Notes: generated from the letters alone by a model not told the origin. A DNA stretch of 64,000 nt from Xenopus tropicalis (GCF_000004195.4 NC_030684.2:108282429-108346428), one strand, 5' to 3'. Positions 1 through 12,250 are shown, counted from the first letter of the stretch. Made by a program: numbers and translations.

Positions 1-98
1 GGTTTGATTTTCTCGTGTGATCAGGGCCCGCATGGGCTCATTGATGTGGTCTTCGGTCCAATGGTGCCTATGCCCGCTGTTGTAATTCGATCATTTGG
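1..98. repeat. Fragment of GGCCATAC-type TTAA MITE
   Basis: The block resembles the interior of the element at 29159-29602. Both have a GATTTTC start, a ggtc-rich 'CATTNATG..GTCNTCG..TCCAATGG' block and then 'TGTAATT.GAT..TTTG'. The window edge cuts the left end. It is non-coding. The 69-codon frame inside has no recognisable product. Confidence 0.5.
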
Positions 99-147
99 CC
101 CTTTCTGGATAATGGGTTTTCAGATATTGTATACTATACCTGTACAA
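99..147. repeat. Terminal fragment of the CCCATACCTG palindromic repeat
   Basis: CTTTCTGGATAATGGGTTTT followed by a decayed ATACCTGTAC matches one terminus of the repeat family seen in longer form at 8832-9130, 35678-35990 and 41354-41560. Only the last ~50 bp is present. Confidence 0.4.
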
Positions 148-720
148 AACAAACTCATTTTTATATTTATCATTATTTGTGGTATACTATTTGAAAAACA
201 ATACTCTTTATGAAGGTGAAGTACCCCTTTGGGGGATATTATTGACAGAATAAAGCATTTACATGTACCTAAAACAGAGAGTGATGTTGTGTAAGACTTT
301 TTAGTTTTAAAGGAAAATACTTCTGCTCCTGAAAAAATGAATTGCTTCTTATTATGTATTACCTGGTACAAGTGTTGGAATGTTGCTTTTTGTCCCTAAA
401 GTACTCACTTGAGCAATTTTGGGCTGGCAATCATCAATCCTAGCTCTGTCAGGAGCTTGTCATTCAAATGCATAGGTGGCCAGGTCAGACACTTCTGCCA
501 ACAGGTCTCGGTTTGTGCTAGTGGTGATAGCAGACAAGGCACTTTGTTGTTTTGCAGGACGTCTCCTCTCCTGCAGGCAATAATGCGCCCAAAAACACCT
601 GAATGAATGGATATCACCATGTAAATCACTTTACATGCCTTACACTGACATAATTCTAGGGAAATCCTAAGGCAGAGGTTTCCTGTGGGCTACAAAGAGC
701 CTGCAATCACCCTCCGCCTT
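148..720. other. Unassigned sequence
   Basis: AT-rich unique-looking DNA. Open frames are under 85 codons and overlap on opposite strands without protein-like composition. No repeat or RNA signal was recognised. Confidence 0.4.
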
Positions 721-863
721 AGGGCAATGACACATGGAGCTACGTGTCGCGGCTACAAAATAGACAATACTAATAATAGTAGAAACTATTTTCAGTATAG
801 TCTGTGGCAGGGTATTTTCTGGCATTTTTTAGCCACGACAAGTAGCACAGTGTGTCATATCCC
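721..863. mobile_element. Short TIR MITE (AGGGCAATGACACA type)
   Basis: The left end AGGGCAATGACACATGGAGC is mirrored at the right end, whose reverse complement reads AGGGATATGACACACTGTGC. In both arms this continues into a CTAC-TGTCG-GGC block. The interior is AT-rich and non-coding. No clear target duplication is visible. It abuts the next element at 864. Confidence 0.6.
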
Positions 864-1176
864 TTATCGCCAAGCGAGCGAATCTTCACCCGATATCCCC
901 ACCTACGGGTGGCGATATCAGGGAGGCATGTAGGCGAATTCTGCACGCGGCAATGGGCAATGGGGCAGTCGGTTCGGGGACCACATCAACGAGCCGATGC
1001 GGTCCTCGATCCGACTGGATTTTCTAACCTGGCCGATCGATATCTGGCCAATTTCAGGCCAGATATCGGTCGGCCAGGCCCCTCGGTTCTGCCCCTACAC
1101 GGGCCGATAAGCTGCCGAATCAGTCCAAGGGACCGATATCGGCAGCTATAATCGGCCCGTGTATGGGGGGACTTTT
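864..1176 (-). mobile_element. GGCCATAC-type MITE, CpG-rich copy
   Basis: The block contains several internal palindromes, such as CGATATCTGGCCAATTTCAGG facing GGCCAGATATCGGTCG at 1030-1080, and CGGGCCGATAAGCTGCCGA facing TCGGCAGCTATAATCGGCCCG at 1099-1160. It ends in CGTGTATGGGG, a variant of the family terminus CGTGTATGGCCACCTT. Many CpGs survive, which suggests a younger copy than the one at 11827. It has no coding capacity. Confidence 0.55.
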
Positions 1177-1304
1177 AGTGTCTTTCAAGACAATTACCCT
1201 TTACATTGAATACATTGTTGACTTAAGAGGCCTTTGATTTAGCTGTAAAAGTTGAAACAATACCAGCTATAGCTGAGGCAGGCTAATTAACAATTACATT
1301 TTGG

Positions 1305-1305
<1 letters not shown>

Positions 1306-1347
<42 letters not shown>
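1306..1347. repeat. (TA)n microsatellite, about 21 units
   Basis: An uninterrupted alternating TA tract follows TTGGT and ends before ACATGAC. Confidence 0.98.
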
Positions 1348-1348
<1 letters not shown>

Positions 1349-1784
1349 CATGACTAAATAACAAAGCACTATTAAACCTTGTGCAATAAAGACAAAATTA
1401 AGTAAAACATTATCCCTTTGAGTTTTTAAACCTGACTCCAATCCAAGTTACAAACCAGAACATAGATTATAATGTGATTTATACACAGAGTTTAAATGAA
1501 GCAGGTGACATATTCTTGACAGCACAAATTGTGATCATCAGTGTATTGTATTTTATTGTATGAAATGTCTATCAAATATATGAAATTGTTTGTACTGGTG
1601 TTTTAGGCCTCTGGGATATTGCCACTTATGAATTTGTTAATTAAGTGCAAACAAAATGGAGAGAAAGAGATTGCTAGGTGCCAGTGGAAATATTGTACAA
1701 TATTAAGCACTTATTAAACAATGGCACACGGTTGGCCAACTACTGCTTCTCACTTTTGTGCATCTTTAGTCACCTCTGTGATGC
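1348..1784. other. Unassigned AT-rich sequence
   Basis: No gene, RNA or recognisable repeat is seen. The sequence is AT-rich with no long open frame. Confidence 0.4.
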
Positions 1785-2170
1785 ATTTTTTATCAAAATG
1801 CATCAGTTAACAGCGCAAAACAGATTTTTTTTAAACTATTACATTTGATGTGGGGCTAGCCTTATTCTTAGTTTCCCAGATGCCCTCAGCCATGTGACTT
1901 GTGCTCTGATAAACTTCAGTTTCTCTTTACTGCTGCACTGCAAATTGAGATCACCCTCCTCCCCCCCAGCAGTCGATCAGCAAAACAAAAAGCAGGTTAC
2001 AAGATAACAGCTTCCTGACACCTATCTAAAAATCATCCCATGCCCCACTTAGTGGTAGGTATGAGAATAGCATTCAATAGTAAAACACCCAAGTCCAGCC
2101 ATGATTTATTAAGTTATCTTGAGTAGGAGATTCAATAGTTTATCTGAAAGCAGTTCTATTGTGTAGCGCT
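1785..2170. repeat. Interior fragment of a T2-like interspersed repeat
   Basis: The block GATGTGGGGCTAGCC, TTTCCCAG.TGCC, CAGCCATGTGACTTGTGC and CTGATAAACTTCAG, followed by a C-run and AAGATAACAGCTTCCTG, matches my memory of an abundant Xenopus TTAA-type repeat. Neither TTAA terminus is evident here, so it is probably truncated at both ends. Identity by recall only. Confidence 0.4.
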
Positions 2171-2680
2171 GTTTTTTGAACCTCAGACTCGGGCAGAATG
2201 CACTGAGATGGCCGCCTACTCACCAATATTACAACTAAAAAAAAGTGGTAGAATTATTTGCAATGTATGCAGTGTAGTTTAGTAATAAACTACACCATGA
2301 CAATCATGACATGATCATGCTAGGACAGTAGAGGAAAAAATTCTGTGGGAAGAACATTCTGACCCTGTGTTTATTTTAAAATGAGATCTTTTATCCCAGC
2401 TAACAAATATAGGCCAATCTGTGAGGAGTAGGAACATACAGATCAAATAAACGGCACTTTTCTAAATTTCCCGTATCTCAGCACCCTATCCTGTAGCTAG
2501 ATATCCTCATGTCTGTATCAGAACCATACATTTGTTTATTGTAAATATATATCAGTTTGACATGTAAATTGTTTCTCTCAAATTCATGTTAGAAATAAGA
2601 GAACTGCTTGTAATCTGTTGTAATGAAACAGTCGGCAGCTGTAAAATCCACATTTGGAAATATCTATAGGGGGTTTTATA
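2171..2680. other. Unassigned sequence
   Basis: Unique-looking sequence with no gene or repeat recognised. Confidence 0.35.
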
Positions 2681-2835
2681 CAGAGGGTTGGACTGGGGTG
2701 TGGGAGGCCCACCAGGGTTGCTACCCCAGGGGCACCCACACCCCCTCTGGGGTCCCCGCCACCCTCCCACCCTACCGCCAGCACCTTACCCCCCGACATG
2801 CACCTAATACTTCCCTTGCCTCATGTCCCTGCCAT
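2681..2835 (+). mobile_element. hAT-type MITE fragment (GGTTGGACTGGG terminus)
   Basis: CAGAGGGTTGGACTGGGGTG, then GGGAGGCCCACCAGGG and a C-rich tract, matches the left end of the element at 25089-25307 and, more distantly, those at 7212 and 29392. The right terminus is not found before the sequence turns AT-rich at about 2835. Overlapping frames of 71-87 codons on both strands come from the GC-rich composition. Confidence 0.5.
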
Positions 2836-2889
2836 CAAAAAAAGAATAATGACAAGGAATATTTACTGAAATCTAACACCGCATAGAAA

Positions 2890-5800
2890 ATAACCACATT
2901 CTGATTCATTTTCAGCTGCATGAAATGGGTATCCACCCAAAAATTGTTTTTATATTAAAATATAATTTTAAGCAAATTTCTAAGGAATTTAACAATTTCA
3001 GTAGTTTTAAAGTTAATTGAAAAGTAATTTCATTGGAAGGAAGTAATTGTTTATCACTTTGTATTTATTTTATTTATCATTTTGTATATATTGCAAGTTG
3101 CTTAGATTACAGTTTTTGGCATATTGTGACACTTTAGGAAATGGCCACAGTATTGCTTTTTCATTTTGACAATACCCATTCAGGCCGATGACTTTGCTTT
3201 CATACATACTGTATCCATGCAATTCCATATGGGCCGGCTAGGTGGCACTGTCCTCCCAGCTATTCTAGAATGTTAAACATCTTCCTTAGTTATATTCTTG
3301 TTTTAGTTGGAGTCCTAGGAAATAAGGTATGTGGCTGAAAAAAAGAACATTATTGGAACCCTTCTATTGCATTGTGTTCAAGATTTCAAATCACAAAGGA
3401 CAAGGTCAGCTTTAAACAGTCCCCAAAATATTTATATTTATTTACAAACCTTCCTTCAAATAATTATGAAATGCTGAATTCCCTGCCGAGTTTAATGCAG
3501 TCATTACTGCATACTATACTATTGTTGGCTGGCTTTGCTGCTTTGTTTTCAAATAGAGTTTGGGTCCTCTATGATCCCCCAGCGAATGGGGAAAGGCTAC
3601 CATGGGCTTAAGTTTGGAAAAAGAGACCCAATAGTGCTGTCCCCAGATGCCAGTAGTTTCCTATGTGCCCTGGGAGCTGCAATTCACTGTAACCAGGTTG
3701 TCTCTATCTTCCTAAACCATCTTGGCAGAACTGATTTAAGCCCATGATGTGGTATAACAGGACCTTATTAAGTGACATTTAATTCATCCTGTGAAGCTGA
3801 AGGTTTGGTTTGATTGGCCGTGTTAGTGAAATTAGTGGGGAGACATTAATCATATGTTGTGTATCCTGGCCCATTTGGTTCTGAGTTCTACCTCTGACCC
3901 TCATTTCACTAAGAAGTAGAAGGCAAAGGTTCTGGAACCATGATACATTGTACTGGTACAGTGGAGGCATATCATTAAAACACTAAATTGTAGTGCAATA
4001 ATCCAATTTCCTTTTTTTGCACTCAAGATTTGATACTCAAGCCTCTTGTCTAGTCTTCTAAAGAAAAACATTTTTTCTGCTTTCTGTAATATGGCAGATT
4101 GCTATTGGTTCCTTATATCTTTGCACTGCCAATACTGATACAGTCTAGAGCATTAAAAGAAATATATAAGCCCCCAAACTGAAATTTTGCCTAATGTAAG
4201 AAAATTTAAATGCAATTTTCCAATATAAAGTCATGAAACATTTTCCATGCTTTTTACATTTGTTATACCTCCAGTTACTGAAGTGGGCTTTAATACAAGG
4301 TTCATATATGGATATTTTAATATCTAATTATTGGGTAAAATACCTGTGGGCTCAGTGATACTTTCAGGCTTGAAAGCAGTACAATCTGGAAACGGATGTT
4401 AATGAGGGATATGGAGTCTGAGCAACATGAAAGGGGGGGCCAAGCCCTAAATACTGTATGTTTATACAGCCATAATGCCTGGGACAGTGATTATTACTGT
4501 AATACATGAGGCTGATTTAGTCCACACATAAATACTAATGTTTACTGATGTCCTTGTGGCTAAACAGCTGAGAGGATGGTAATGGTATTTGCTGTGCATT
4601 TCTTGTTTTGCTTTTCTTTCTTTTCCATGTTCTCTTCTGATTTAGTAGCAAAAGACCAGCATTGTATAAGCCACTTAGTTTTGCTTCGGCATTTTTTGAC
4701 CACCTTGACTAACAATAGATGGCGCCCTTCAGTAGCCTTGTTATTCATTGAAATGCAAACAGATGTGATCTGGCAGAATCCTTTAGCAAAGAAATAACTC
4801 CAATAACATTCTAAGGCATTTTATGAGTTTGGAGCTTTTCTCATTGATCACTGCTTTTGAAATGAGCCCAGTATTTATAAAAATTAATAGCTGAGTATTA
4901 TGACAAGCCCAGCTTATCTTAGAGGGGATATGATCTACATGAACAAGTATACACTAGGTTAATATACAGGTTTTATCAACTCAGCAGCTAATGCTAGCCC
5001 CTATATGGCCACTTTAACTTACCTGTTACTATGGGCCTGCTAAAGCTGTTATTCTTATTAACAATTTGGACCAAACACTTGACAGTAGGAAAGAAAGAAG
5101 GGGGTGAGAATCAGTGTGCATGCAGTGAATTCGATTTAAATTTATGATAACTAAATAACTGTCGAATTGTATTGTCACCTGTCAGTCCTCTTGGTGAGGC
5201 CATGGATGAATAGTACCGCCCCACGCTATGTACTATGTACAACTGCAGAGGTGCCAACAAAGAAGGAACAGTTCTCAGGCACTGGAAGCACAAACAGGCA
5301 TGTATTAGAAAATCATAGAGTCCATAAAACAAGCAAAGGCAAATGAAGTTAAGATAAATGTAGCCAAGGTCCGGTTGGAGGAGACATGCAATAAAGCAGT
5401 CAAGCTAAAGTCAAACTGGGTTCTACAGCAAGGTTCAGTGTAAGTCGAGAAGGAGGACTAACACTGTACTGAAGGCCTTTGTGTCTATTTAATGCACTCA
5501 GCATGAAGAAGGGGTTGAATGGCTTTTTAACAAATGAAAAATAGAGGGTTCTTGGAAATAACTTTAAGCAGAAGTTGATATCCAGGGACTGGTCCAATTG
5601 CCATCTTGCAGTCAAAAAGAAAATTTTCCTCCTCTGAGGCAAATTGGCAATTCTTTTTTTTGCCTCCATCTCGATCAACTAGCAGTTAGGCAGGTTTTAT
5701 ATAGGCATTAAGGTTGAACGTGATGGACGCGTGTCTTTTATCGGCATAACTTACTGTTAATGTTACACCTTGGTAAACCTTATTTCACATCCCAGAAAAC

Positions 5801-7211
5801 ATTGCTTCCCAATAAATAGAAACAGTATTTACTTCCACCAATATAAGAAACCCATGTCACTTATATTTGCTGGCATAGGTTAAGGTTCAGTGTAGTCTTA
5901 AACTTACTTTAGGGAAATCTTATGTCAAATCACATGGGGGCAATGGAACCCCCTATGATTGCCTGCCAAACCTTGCATACCTAGCCAATCAGATTCTGAT
6001 AGACTTAACCATAATATTCTAAATGCACAGATCAAATTGTATGAAACAAAGTTTTTTCTATGATTGTATGTGTGTGCTGGCCCAGAGATTCTAATTTTAT
6101 GTGGCAATTTATGATGTAGGTGAAGAGGAGGTTCAGCTCTTCTTCACTTCATGCTGTTCCAGTGGTTTGTATTCTTTGCACAAACCATTGGAACCCTAGA
6201 AAGGCAAGAGCGTCCACGAGATCAGCCCATGTAGGGTAAATATGTTCCTAACCTCTGTTGCTTTTTACTGGCCTTTCTCAATAGGCCAACTTACAGTATG
6301 TGCAAATGAGTTAAGTCAAAGTGTAAGAACCTTCACACACATTTATAGGAACACTTCAGTGTACTTTTTTACATTACAGCAATGTTTATAATGATATTAA
6401 GATTCACTTTGCTATTGCGTGGAACTCATCAAAAGAACCTGACCCTGGAAAAGGATGAAACTGCATAAAACTGGCATTATAAACTCAAAGAGGTTTCATG
6501 CTTTCTATGGCGTTGGATGGAGGTTTTGTGTGTGGTAGACTAAACATGCTTTGAAAAAAAGAAAGGAAGAGAGGGTTCTTTATATTTTCCTTCTGCAATT
6601 TTTTTGTGAACAATATCACCCATGGCCTATTGATCTTTTAGCAACTCTATATCATTGTATGTGGCATCTTCCATTCATAACCAACGCCTTTGCTTGCATT
6701 CTCTGTTCAATACCTTCAATGTCCTCTGCACCGCACATCCGTTACTACTGAGTCTGTCCTTGCCTTTCATTATAGTATGTTTTGTCAACCCATCATCTCT
6801 CAATTCAGTGGTTTCCAAGACATTGTTATAGCTCTTTTTTTATACTGCAGAATATGCTTTATACTGTAGTATCCACTCCTCTGATCATTGTTGTACTGCA
6901 GACACACTTGTTTGTGGTGATTGCCAGTGTAAGATATTAGTTTATCTTTATACTTTAATATACATTGTAATTCATGTTTTATTGTACTGGCCTTCTGAGT
7001 ATAATGCATACTGCAAGACATAATCACAGAATTTCTGCAAATTTCATATAATTACTTATAACAATTCTGGTGGTACCTCAAACATATACCATTTTATCTT
7101 ATACAGCAGTGGTGTGCCACTTTGGTCAGGTTCACAAGCATTTTTCTGTGTGAGGAAAAATTGGGGAACTGTGTATTGGCGTCCAAGGATAAATGGTTCT
7201 ATGTCTACACA
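2890..7211. other. Long unassigned stretch without recognised genes
   Basis: About 4.3 kb of AT-rich DNA. The longest open frames are about 90 codons, for example 5400-5678 on the minus strand. They show no domain, signal or conserved-looking composition. I saw no splice-flanked exon candidate, tRNA or tandem array. Old, unrecognised repeats are possible. Confidence 0.45.
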
Positions 7212-7464
7212 CAGGGTCAAACTGGGCCAGTGGGACCCAGGAAAAAACCTGGTGAGCGCGGCCATTGTGGGTCCGTCAACCCAGAAACAATAGACAATCC
7301 CCCTAATCTTTCCCTGATCATGCCCACAAGCTAGAGAAGCAAAAGGTATGTGTGCACTGGGGGAGGAGCTCATGACTTGGGCAGGGGGGTATAAGGGCCC
7401 CTGCCCAAGTCATAAGGATGAGGTTGCAGCCCTGCTGGGCCCTGAGCACCCAAGTCTGATGCTG
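7212..7464. mobile_element. hAT-type MITE, 253 bp, imperfect 8-bp TSD
   Basis: The left end CAGGGTCAAACTGGGCCAG and the reverse complement of the right end, CAGCATCAGACTTGGG, form a degenerate TIR. The flanks TCTACACA (7204-7211) and GATACACA (7465-7472) agree at 6 of 8 positions, as expected of an old hAT duplication. The interior is GC-rich and contains a GACTTGGGCAGG / CCTGCCCAAGTC hairpin near 7374-7411. Confidence 0.6.
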
Positions 7465-7753
7465 GATACACATTCAGTAGGATTCCATGCAGTGAAAAGG
7501 AGGTTGAATACATTATCTAGCTCAGTTGCAAGAGATAAGAGTAAGAATTAACAATGAAACCCGTGATGTCTGCCTTTATCAATAGCAGGATCCTTCATTC
7601 TGTTTCTATTTGCGCTTATCAAACGGGCTCCCTCGACATACATATCATCCTTTCATATGAAATTATCACATAACGTAAATATAAAATATTCTTGTGTAAA
7701 GAGCACCTCAAATAAATTCAAATATTCTGTATACATGTTCCTATATGTTAGAG

Positions 7754-7970
7754 CAGTGATCCCCAGCTAGCGGCTTGCTAACTCCATCTTGCTCGCCATC
7801 CCCTTTAATTCTGCTAGAGGATTTGAAGCAGGTGCTCATTTTATTTTTTAATTTATGGCTTGAAGGCAAGTTTTGGAGGCTTAAAGACTCAGGTGCATTG
7901 CCAAGCAGAGCCTCCTACAGGCTGACAGTTTGTGGGGCTAACAAAACACCCACTGATATCTTTCATTTAG
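7754..7970 (+). mobile_element. hAT-like fragment (CAGTGATCCCCA terminus)
   Basis: It starts CAGTGATCCCCAGCTAGCGG and continues with blocks GAAGCAGGTGCTCATTTT, GGCTTGAAGGCAAGTTTTGG and GCCAAGCAGAGCCTCCTACA, which I recall from a common frog hAT-type repeat. The right terminus is absent, so it is a truncated copy. The overlapping 71-codon frame is not a gene. Confidence 0.5.
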
Positions 7971-8831
7971 AAATCGGGCCAGATTCTTAAGATGGTCCAC
8001 ACAAGGCTATTTAGTGATATCTGGCCAGTATACTTACAGAGGAATCATTTGGAGATCATTAAATCCGATAACTCACTTAGATTTCCAAATGTAAGGGACT
8101 CCATTGACAGGCCCATGGTTAGATCTTGTAGAAAATTATGCAGAGAAATAATAATATGAATAACAATCCAAATGAGGAGCCACAAATGCAAAGGCCCAAT
8201 TTACTTTGATGAGAAAAGCTTACCTTATCATTTATTTCCAGATTTTCCCATAAAGCCAGAAGCAATTCAGTGAGAAAAACTTGTCTCCCTGTTTATCACA
8301 TATAACATTTCTATTAAAGTTTCTAGAAAAAAAAAACAGAACTGAATAAATAGAAAAGTTTTCTACCTGCAAAATAGCTCTCGACCGTAAGTTTTTACGT
8401 CATAAACAATAAAAAAATGTTTTCTTGTCAAACTGAATATGGACCATAAAGTTCAAAAGGGGGCCTACTCCAGACAACCAGTGCACCTCAGCATACTAGG
8501 GTTTGTACTCTCTCTCTTTTTTGGGATTGTTTATGTGAATAATTTGTGTCTGTGGCTCCTGTTATTGATTGATTCTGGAATACTGGACCTCGCTTTACCT
8601 CTAGGGGTTTCAGCCAGGAATTCTTTAATACCTATAATTTATTGTAGCTATTGACTTTATTGCACCATTATATTCCCCTTCCCATCCCTTGCAAGTGCAT
8701 AAAGTGGAGATTATTGCACTGAAATCAGTACATGCAGACTTACAGTATGTTATATAAAGTATATATATGTAATATATACAGGATTTTAAACTTCATACAT
8801 AAATACTCAAAGGACACCAAACCTAAGGGGC
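7971..8831. other. Unassigned sequence
   Basis: AT-rich, unique-looking sequence. A short A-run and a degenerate TA-rich patch occur near 8755-8780. No gene or RNA seen. Confidence 0.4.
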
Positions 8832-9130
8832 TCAGATATAATACAGGAAACCCGAATTCCGGAAAGGCCATCCACCATAGACTCCATTATAAGCGGACAA
8901 TTCAAATTTTTAAAAATGATTTCCTTTTTCTCTGTAATAATAAAACAGAACCTTGTACTTGACCCCAACTAGATATATTTCTTATTGGAGGCAAAACAAG
9001 CCTATTGGGTTTATTTAATATTTAAATGGTTTTTAGCAGACTTAAGTTATGGAGATCCAAATTACGGAATGATCCCTTATCCGGAAAACTCCAGGTCCCG
9101 AGCATTCTGGATAACAGGTCCCATACCTGT
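8832..9130 (+). mobile_element. CCCATACCTG-type palindromic repeat, near full length
   Basis: The left part contains AATTCCGGAAAGGCCATC and ATAGACTCCATTATAAG. The middle contains TTTTTCTCTGTAATAATAAA, CTTGTACTTGACCCCAAC and TTATTGGAGGCAAAACA. The right part contains GGAGATCCAAATTACGGAA, CTTATCCGGAAAACTCCAGG and ATTCTGGATAACAGGTCC, ending CATACCTGT. The same order of blocks occurs at 35678-35990 and, shortened, at 12640-12801 and 41354-41560, all in the same orientation. It is non-coding. Confidence 0.7.
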
Positions 9131-10937
9131 AATCATTTTAAGCCCAGAGTGAAACCATTGCCATATGTTACAATGCGTACAATAGCATGTGAACTTGATT
9201 GACTTGCCAACCCAAACTGAAGTCATAGCCTGAAAGTTGAATGCTGATATGTGCTCAGGTGGACAGACAAATGTAAAAACCCCTGGCATTGGATGCTCTG
9301 GGAATTAAATATTATTAAGATTTATTAAGATACACCTTATTCAAAACATTGTGGATTAAAAAGCCAGGCCTGTATGTATATACTATTACCCTGTCCTTGT
9401 TGCCTGTTTGCATCAGAAAATTTCTATATGAAAACCCTTGTTCTACAAAATAGGACTGCCATTGCCAACAATTATTTAACATGAAATTGCTGTAAGAATA
9501 GCTATAAGGGCTAATTTAACAACATAGGTGCACGGTTGCTCCAGTGCAGTGGGCAGTAGCAATCAATGAGAACTACTATAATTTTCTAACTTGATTTAAA
9601 CTCATGAAAAACAATTTCTCATTGGTTAATATTGGTGACTGCACTGTATTTGTACACAATTTCTAAATGAATATTGATTTTTCACTTTTTGAGGTTACTT
9701 GAGCTTTAAATCCCCCCCTTCGCAGTAAAAATCAATTAAAAATCAAAGGAACACAATGTACCATAGAATTACTTGGTAGATTGGTTACTAACTCTCCTGT
9801 GCACCGTGCACAATGGCATCTATACATCTTTGGGTAAGTCTACATTAAAACAATTGTAATCCACACAATAAATAATGATTCAATAACCTTGGCCTTAGAG
9901 ACCCTCTACAATTCTTCTTAAAATGTATTCTCTGAACAAGCAGTAATGATGACATACAGTATATACATAAACAAACCCCTGCCTGTTTCCTCGCAGAACC
10001 ATTTTCACTTGAGTTTTAGAAGACACACATTCATCAAGTGTTAAAGCTGAAAATATTTTTAATAAAGAATGGAACAGAAGAATCAGAGAGCCTTGGTCCC
10101 AAGAGCAGACAATCCCTTATAGAACTGTACTAAAAAGACTATTTAAAAGCGAATAGGCGAGAGCAGCCTTTACATTCTGCGATATGATAAAAACACTTTA
10201 TACCCTATTAGTAGCTTCTCAAAACAAAAGGTTTGCCCTTGTTCTCTGCTTTATAGGACAAAGGTTTGATGCATTAAGGAAAAAACACCCATTATTTAGA
10301 TGTTATTCTGACACAGATAACATTTTTTTTTAAAGAAACAGCTCATGGATAAGTGAATAAGTACTGTACTGCTTTCACAGAAGTGTAACAGTATTTGAAT
10401 AGCAGGTGAATAATGATATCGGTGAAATGTTTCTGCTCTTGGCTTGAACAGGTACAAAAAAACCCGTACTTATTATATAATGGCAAGGCCTTTGGGGTTT
10501 ATATCTGGCTCTTAGCACAATATTTTGATAGAGCAGCTTTATAACTGGATGCCTGAATATGCCATGAGCAAGCTGACATGTATAAGATCTAAACAATCCC
10601 TGCTGAACTTCAGGTGGCCATTGTTAGTCTGTGCTCGAAGCTGAAGAATGAGGCACCCTTGTGCAAAGAGAAAGATATTCAAGCTGTACTTGCCTAATTG
10701 TACAGTGGCCTTGAATCCTAGAATACATGTCAGAATCTCACAAATCCCGCCCGCATACTTTCCTCTTTTGGCCACTCATGTCATCATTTAACACTGAATT
10801 TTTTTACATACTACAGAAAAGGATACCCAATTCAATGTAAAGTGGAAACTGAATGGAAGTATGTAAAGAAATTAAGATTGAAATGTTTTACTCTATTTGA
10901 AATGATTTACTAATATAATGCCAGATAGAGAGATGTC
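9131..10937. other. Unassigned stretch
   Basis: About 1.8 kb of AT-rich DNA without a recognised gene or repeat. Minus-strand open frames at 10375-10775 are under 80 codons and do not look protein-like. Confidence 0.4.
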
Positions 10938-11799
10938 AAATGGGTTGTTCACCTTTAAATCAACTTTTAGTACGGTGTAGAGTGCTATTCTGAAACAATC
11001 TGCTTTTTCTTATAATATGTTATTTTTAAATTATTTAGCTTTATTTTCAGCAACTCTCCCACTTGCAAGCTTACCAGCGATATGGTTGCTAAGGCCTAAA
11101 TTACCCTAGCAACCAGGCATTGGTTTGAAATAAGAAAATGCAATATGAATGAGTAGATCTCTATAGAAAGATATGTAATGAAATAACAATGAAACTGAAG
11201 CCTCAAAGTGCAATAGTGTTTTGGCTGCCAGGGTCAGTGAGCCCCTTTTGAAAGCTTGAAAGATTCAGAAGAGGAAAGCAAATGATTCAAAAACAATAAA
11301 AAATGAAGACCAATTGAAAAGTTGCTAAGAAGTGGCCATTCTGTAACATACTTACACTTACATAACTTAAAGGATCAGTAACACCAAAAAATGTTTTAAA
11401 GTAATGAAAATATAATATACTGTTGCCCTGCACACTGGTGTTTGCTACAGAAACTCTACTATAGTTTATATAAATAAGCTGCTGTGTAGCCATGGGGGCA
11501 GCCATTCAAACTTGAAAATAGGAGAAAAGGCACAGGTTACATAGCAGATAACAGATACGCTCTGTAGAATATAATGGGGTTTTATCTGTTATCTGCTAAG
11601 TAACCTGTGACTTTTCTCCTTTTTTCAGCTTGAATGGCTGCCCCCATGGCTACACAGCAGCTTATTTATATAAACTATGGGAGGGTTTCTAAGGCAAATA
11701 CACCAGTTGTACCAGTGCAGGGCAACACTATGTTGTACTGTAATTACTTTTATACATATTTTAGTGTTACTGTTCCTTTAAAGGTGACCCACACTTTAA
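10938..11799. mobile_element. T2-type TTAA element, host of a nested insertion
   Basis: The left end GGGTTGTTCACCTTTAAATC and the right end AAAGGTGACCCACACTTTAA are mirror images. The reverse complement of the 32775 copy (CATAACTTAAAGTTAACTT, then AAAGGTAAACCACCCC) reproduces the right half. Interior blocks include GGTTGCTAAGGCC and CCCTAGCAACCAGGCAT. Just before its right end the element is split at a TTAA by another T2 element (11367-11781). It is non-coding. Confidence 0.7.
11367..11781. mobile_element. T2-type palindromic MITE, 415 bp including TTAA ends
   Basis: It is bounded by TTAAAGGATCAGTAACACCA and, at the right, AGTGTTACTGTTCCTTTAA. The arms stay complementary deep inside. GTAGCCATGGGGGCAGCCAT (11487 region) faces ATGGCTGCCCCCATGGCTAC (11634 region), and CAGATAACAGATA faces TATCTGTTATCTG. 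The whole element is therefore nearly one long inverted repeat. The apparent ORFs at 11287-11505 (minus) and 11634-11816 (plus) share their first residues only because of this symmetry. Confidence 0.85.
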
Positions 11800-11826
11800 A
11801 GAACCTAAATCCTTGATGACCTACAT

Positions 11827-12005
11827 GAAGGTGGCCATACATGGTTAAACCTAAGGTGGGCGATATAGGGCCCAACGATTGAATTACAATGACATTGAAT
11901 GACATTACAATGACAGACATAGGGCTGTCAGACCGAGGACCACATTAATGAGCCCCGATCTGATGGGAAAATCAAACCTGCCAGATACCTATCCTCCCTA
12001 CACAA
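11827..12005 (+). mobile_element. GGCCATAC-type MITE, truncated
   Basis: It starts AAGGTGGCCATACATGG and contains GACCGAGGACCACATTAATG and CCGATCTGATGGGAAAATC, as in the copies at 1-98 and 29159. The right TIR is missing. An internal short duplication (ATTACAATGACATTGAATGA followed by ACATTACAATGACA) occurs at 11882-11918. Confidence 0.6.
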
Positions 12006-12025
12006 ATTATTTTGTCACATGCTAA

Positions 12026-12250
12026 TAGTGATGAGTGAATCTGTCCCGTTTCACCAAAACATTTTCAAAACTGCCAAAAAATTCCCAAAATGGTGAAAAA
12101 TGTGTGAAATGCAGCTACCGTACCTCTTTTTTGATGTGCATGACCACTACTTTTTTGACGCAATCACAACTTTTTGCTCACTCAATGAATTTTTGTCACA
12201 GCAAATATTTGCGGCACTTTTGTGAAAATATTTGCCAGTACCAAAATGCA
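12026..12250 (+). repeat. Degenerate copy of the GTGATG..GAAT.T repeat family
   Basis: It begins ATAGTGATGAGTGAATCTGT, then runs into CCCAAAATGGTGAAAAATG, TTTTTTGACGCAATCACA and TTTGTGAAAATATTTGCC. This resembles the family also present at 22480-22998, 39243-39552 and 44998-45182. CpGs have mostly decayed to TpG/CpA. Confidence 0.5.
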
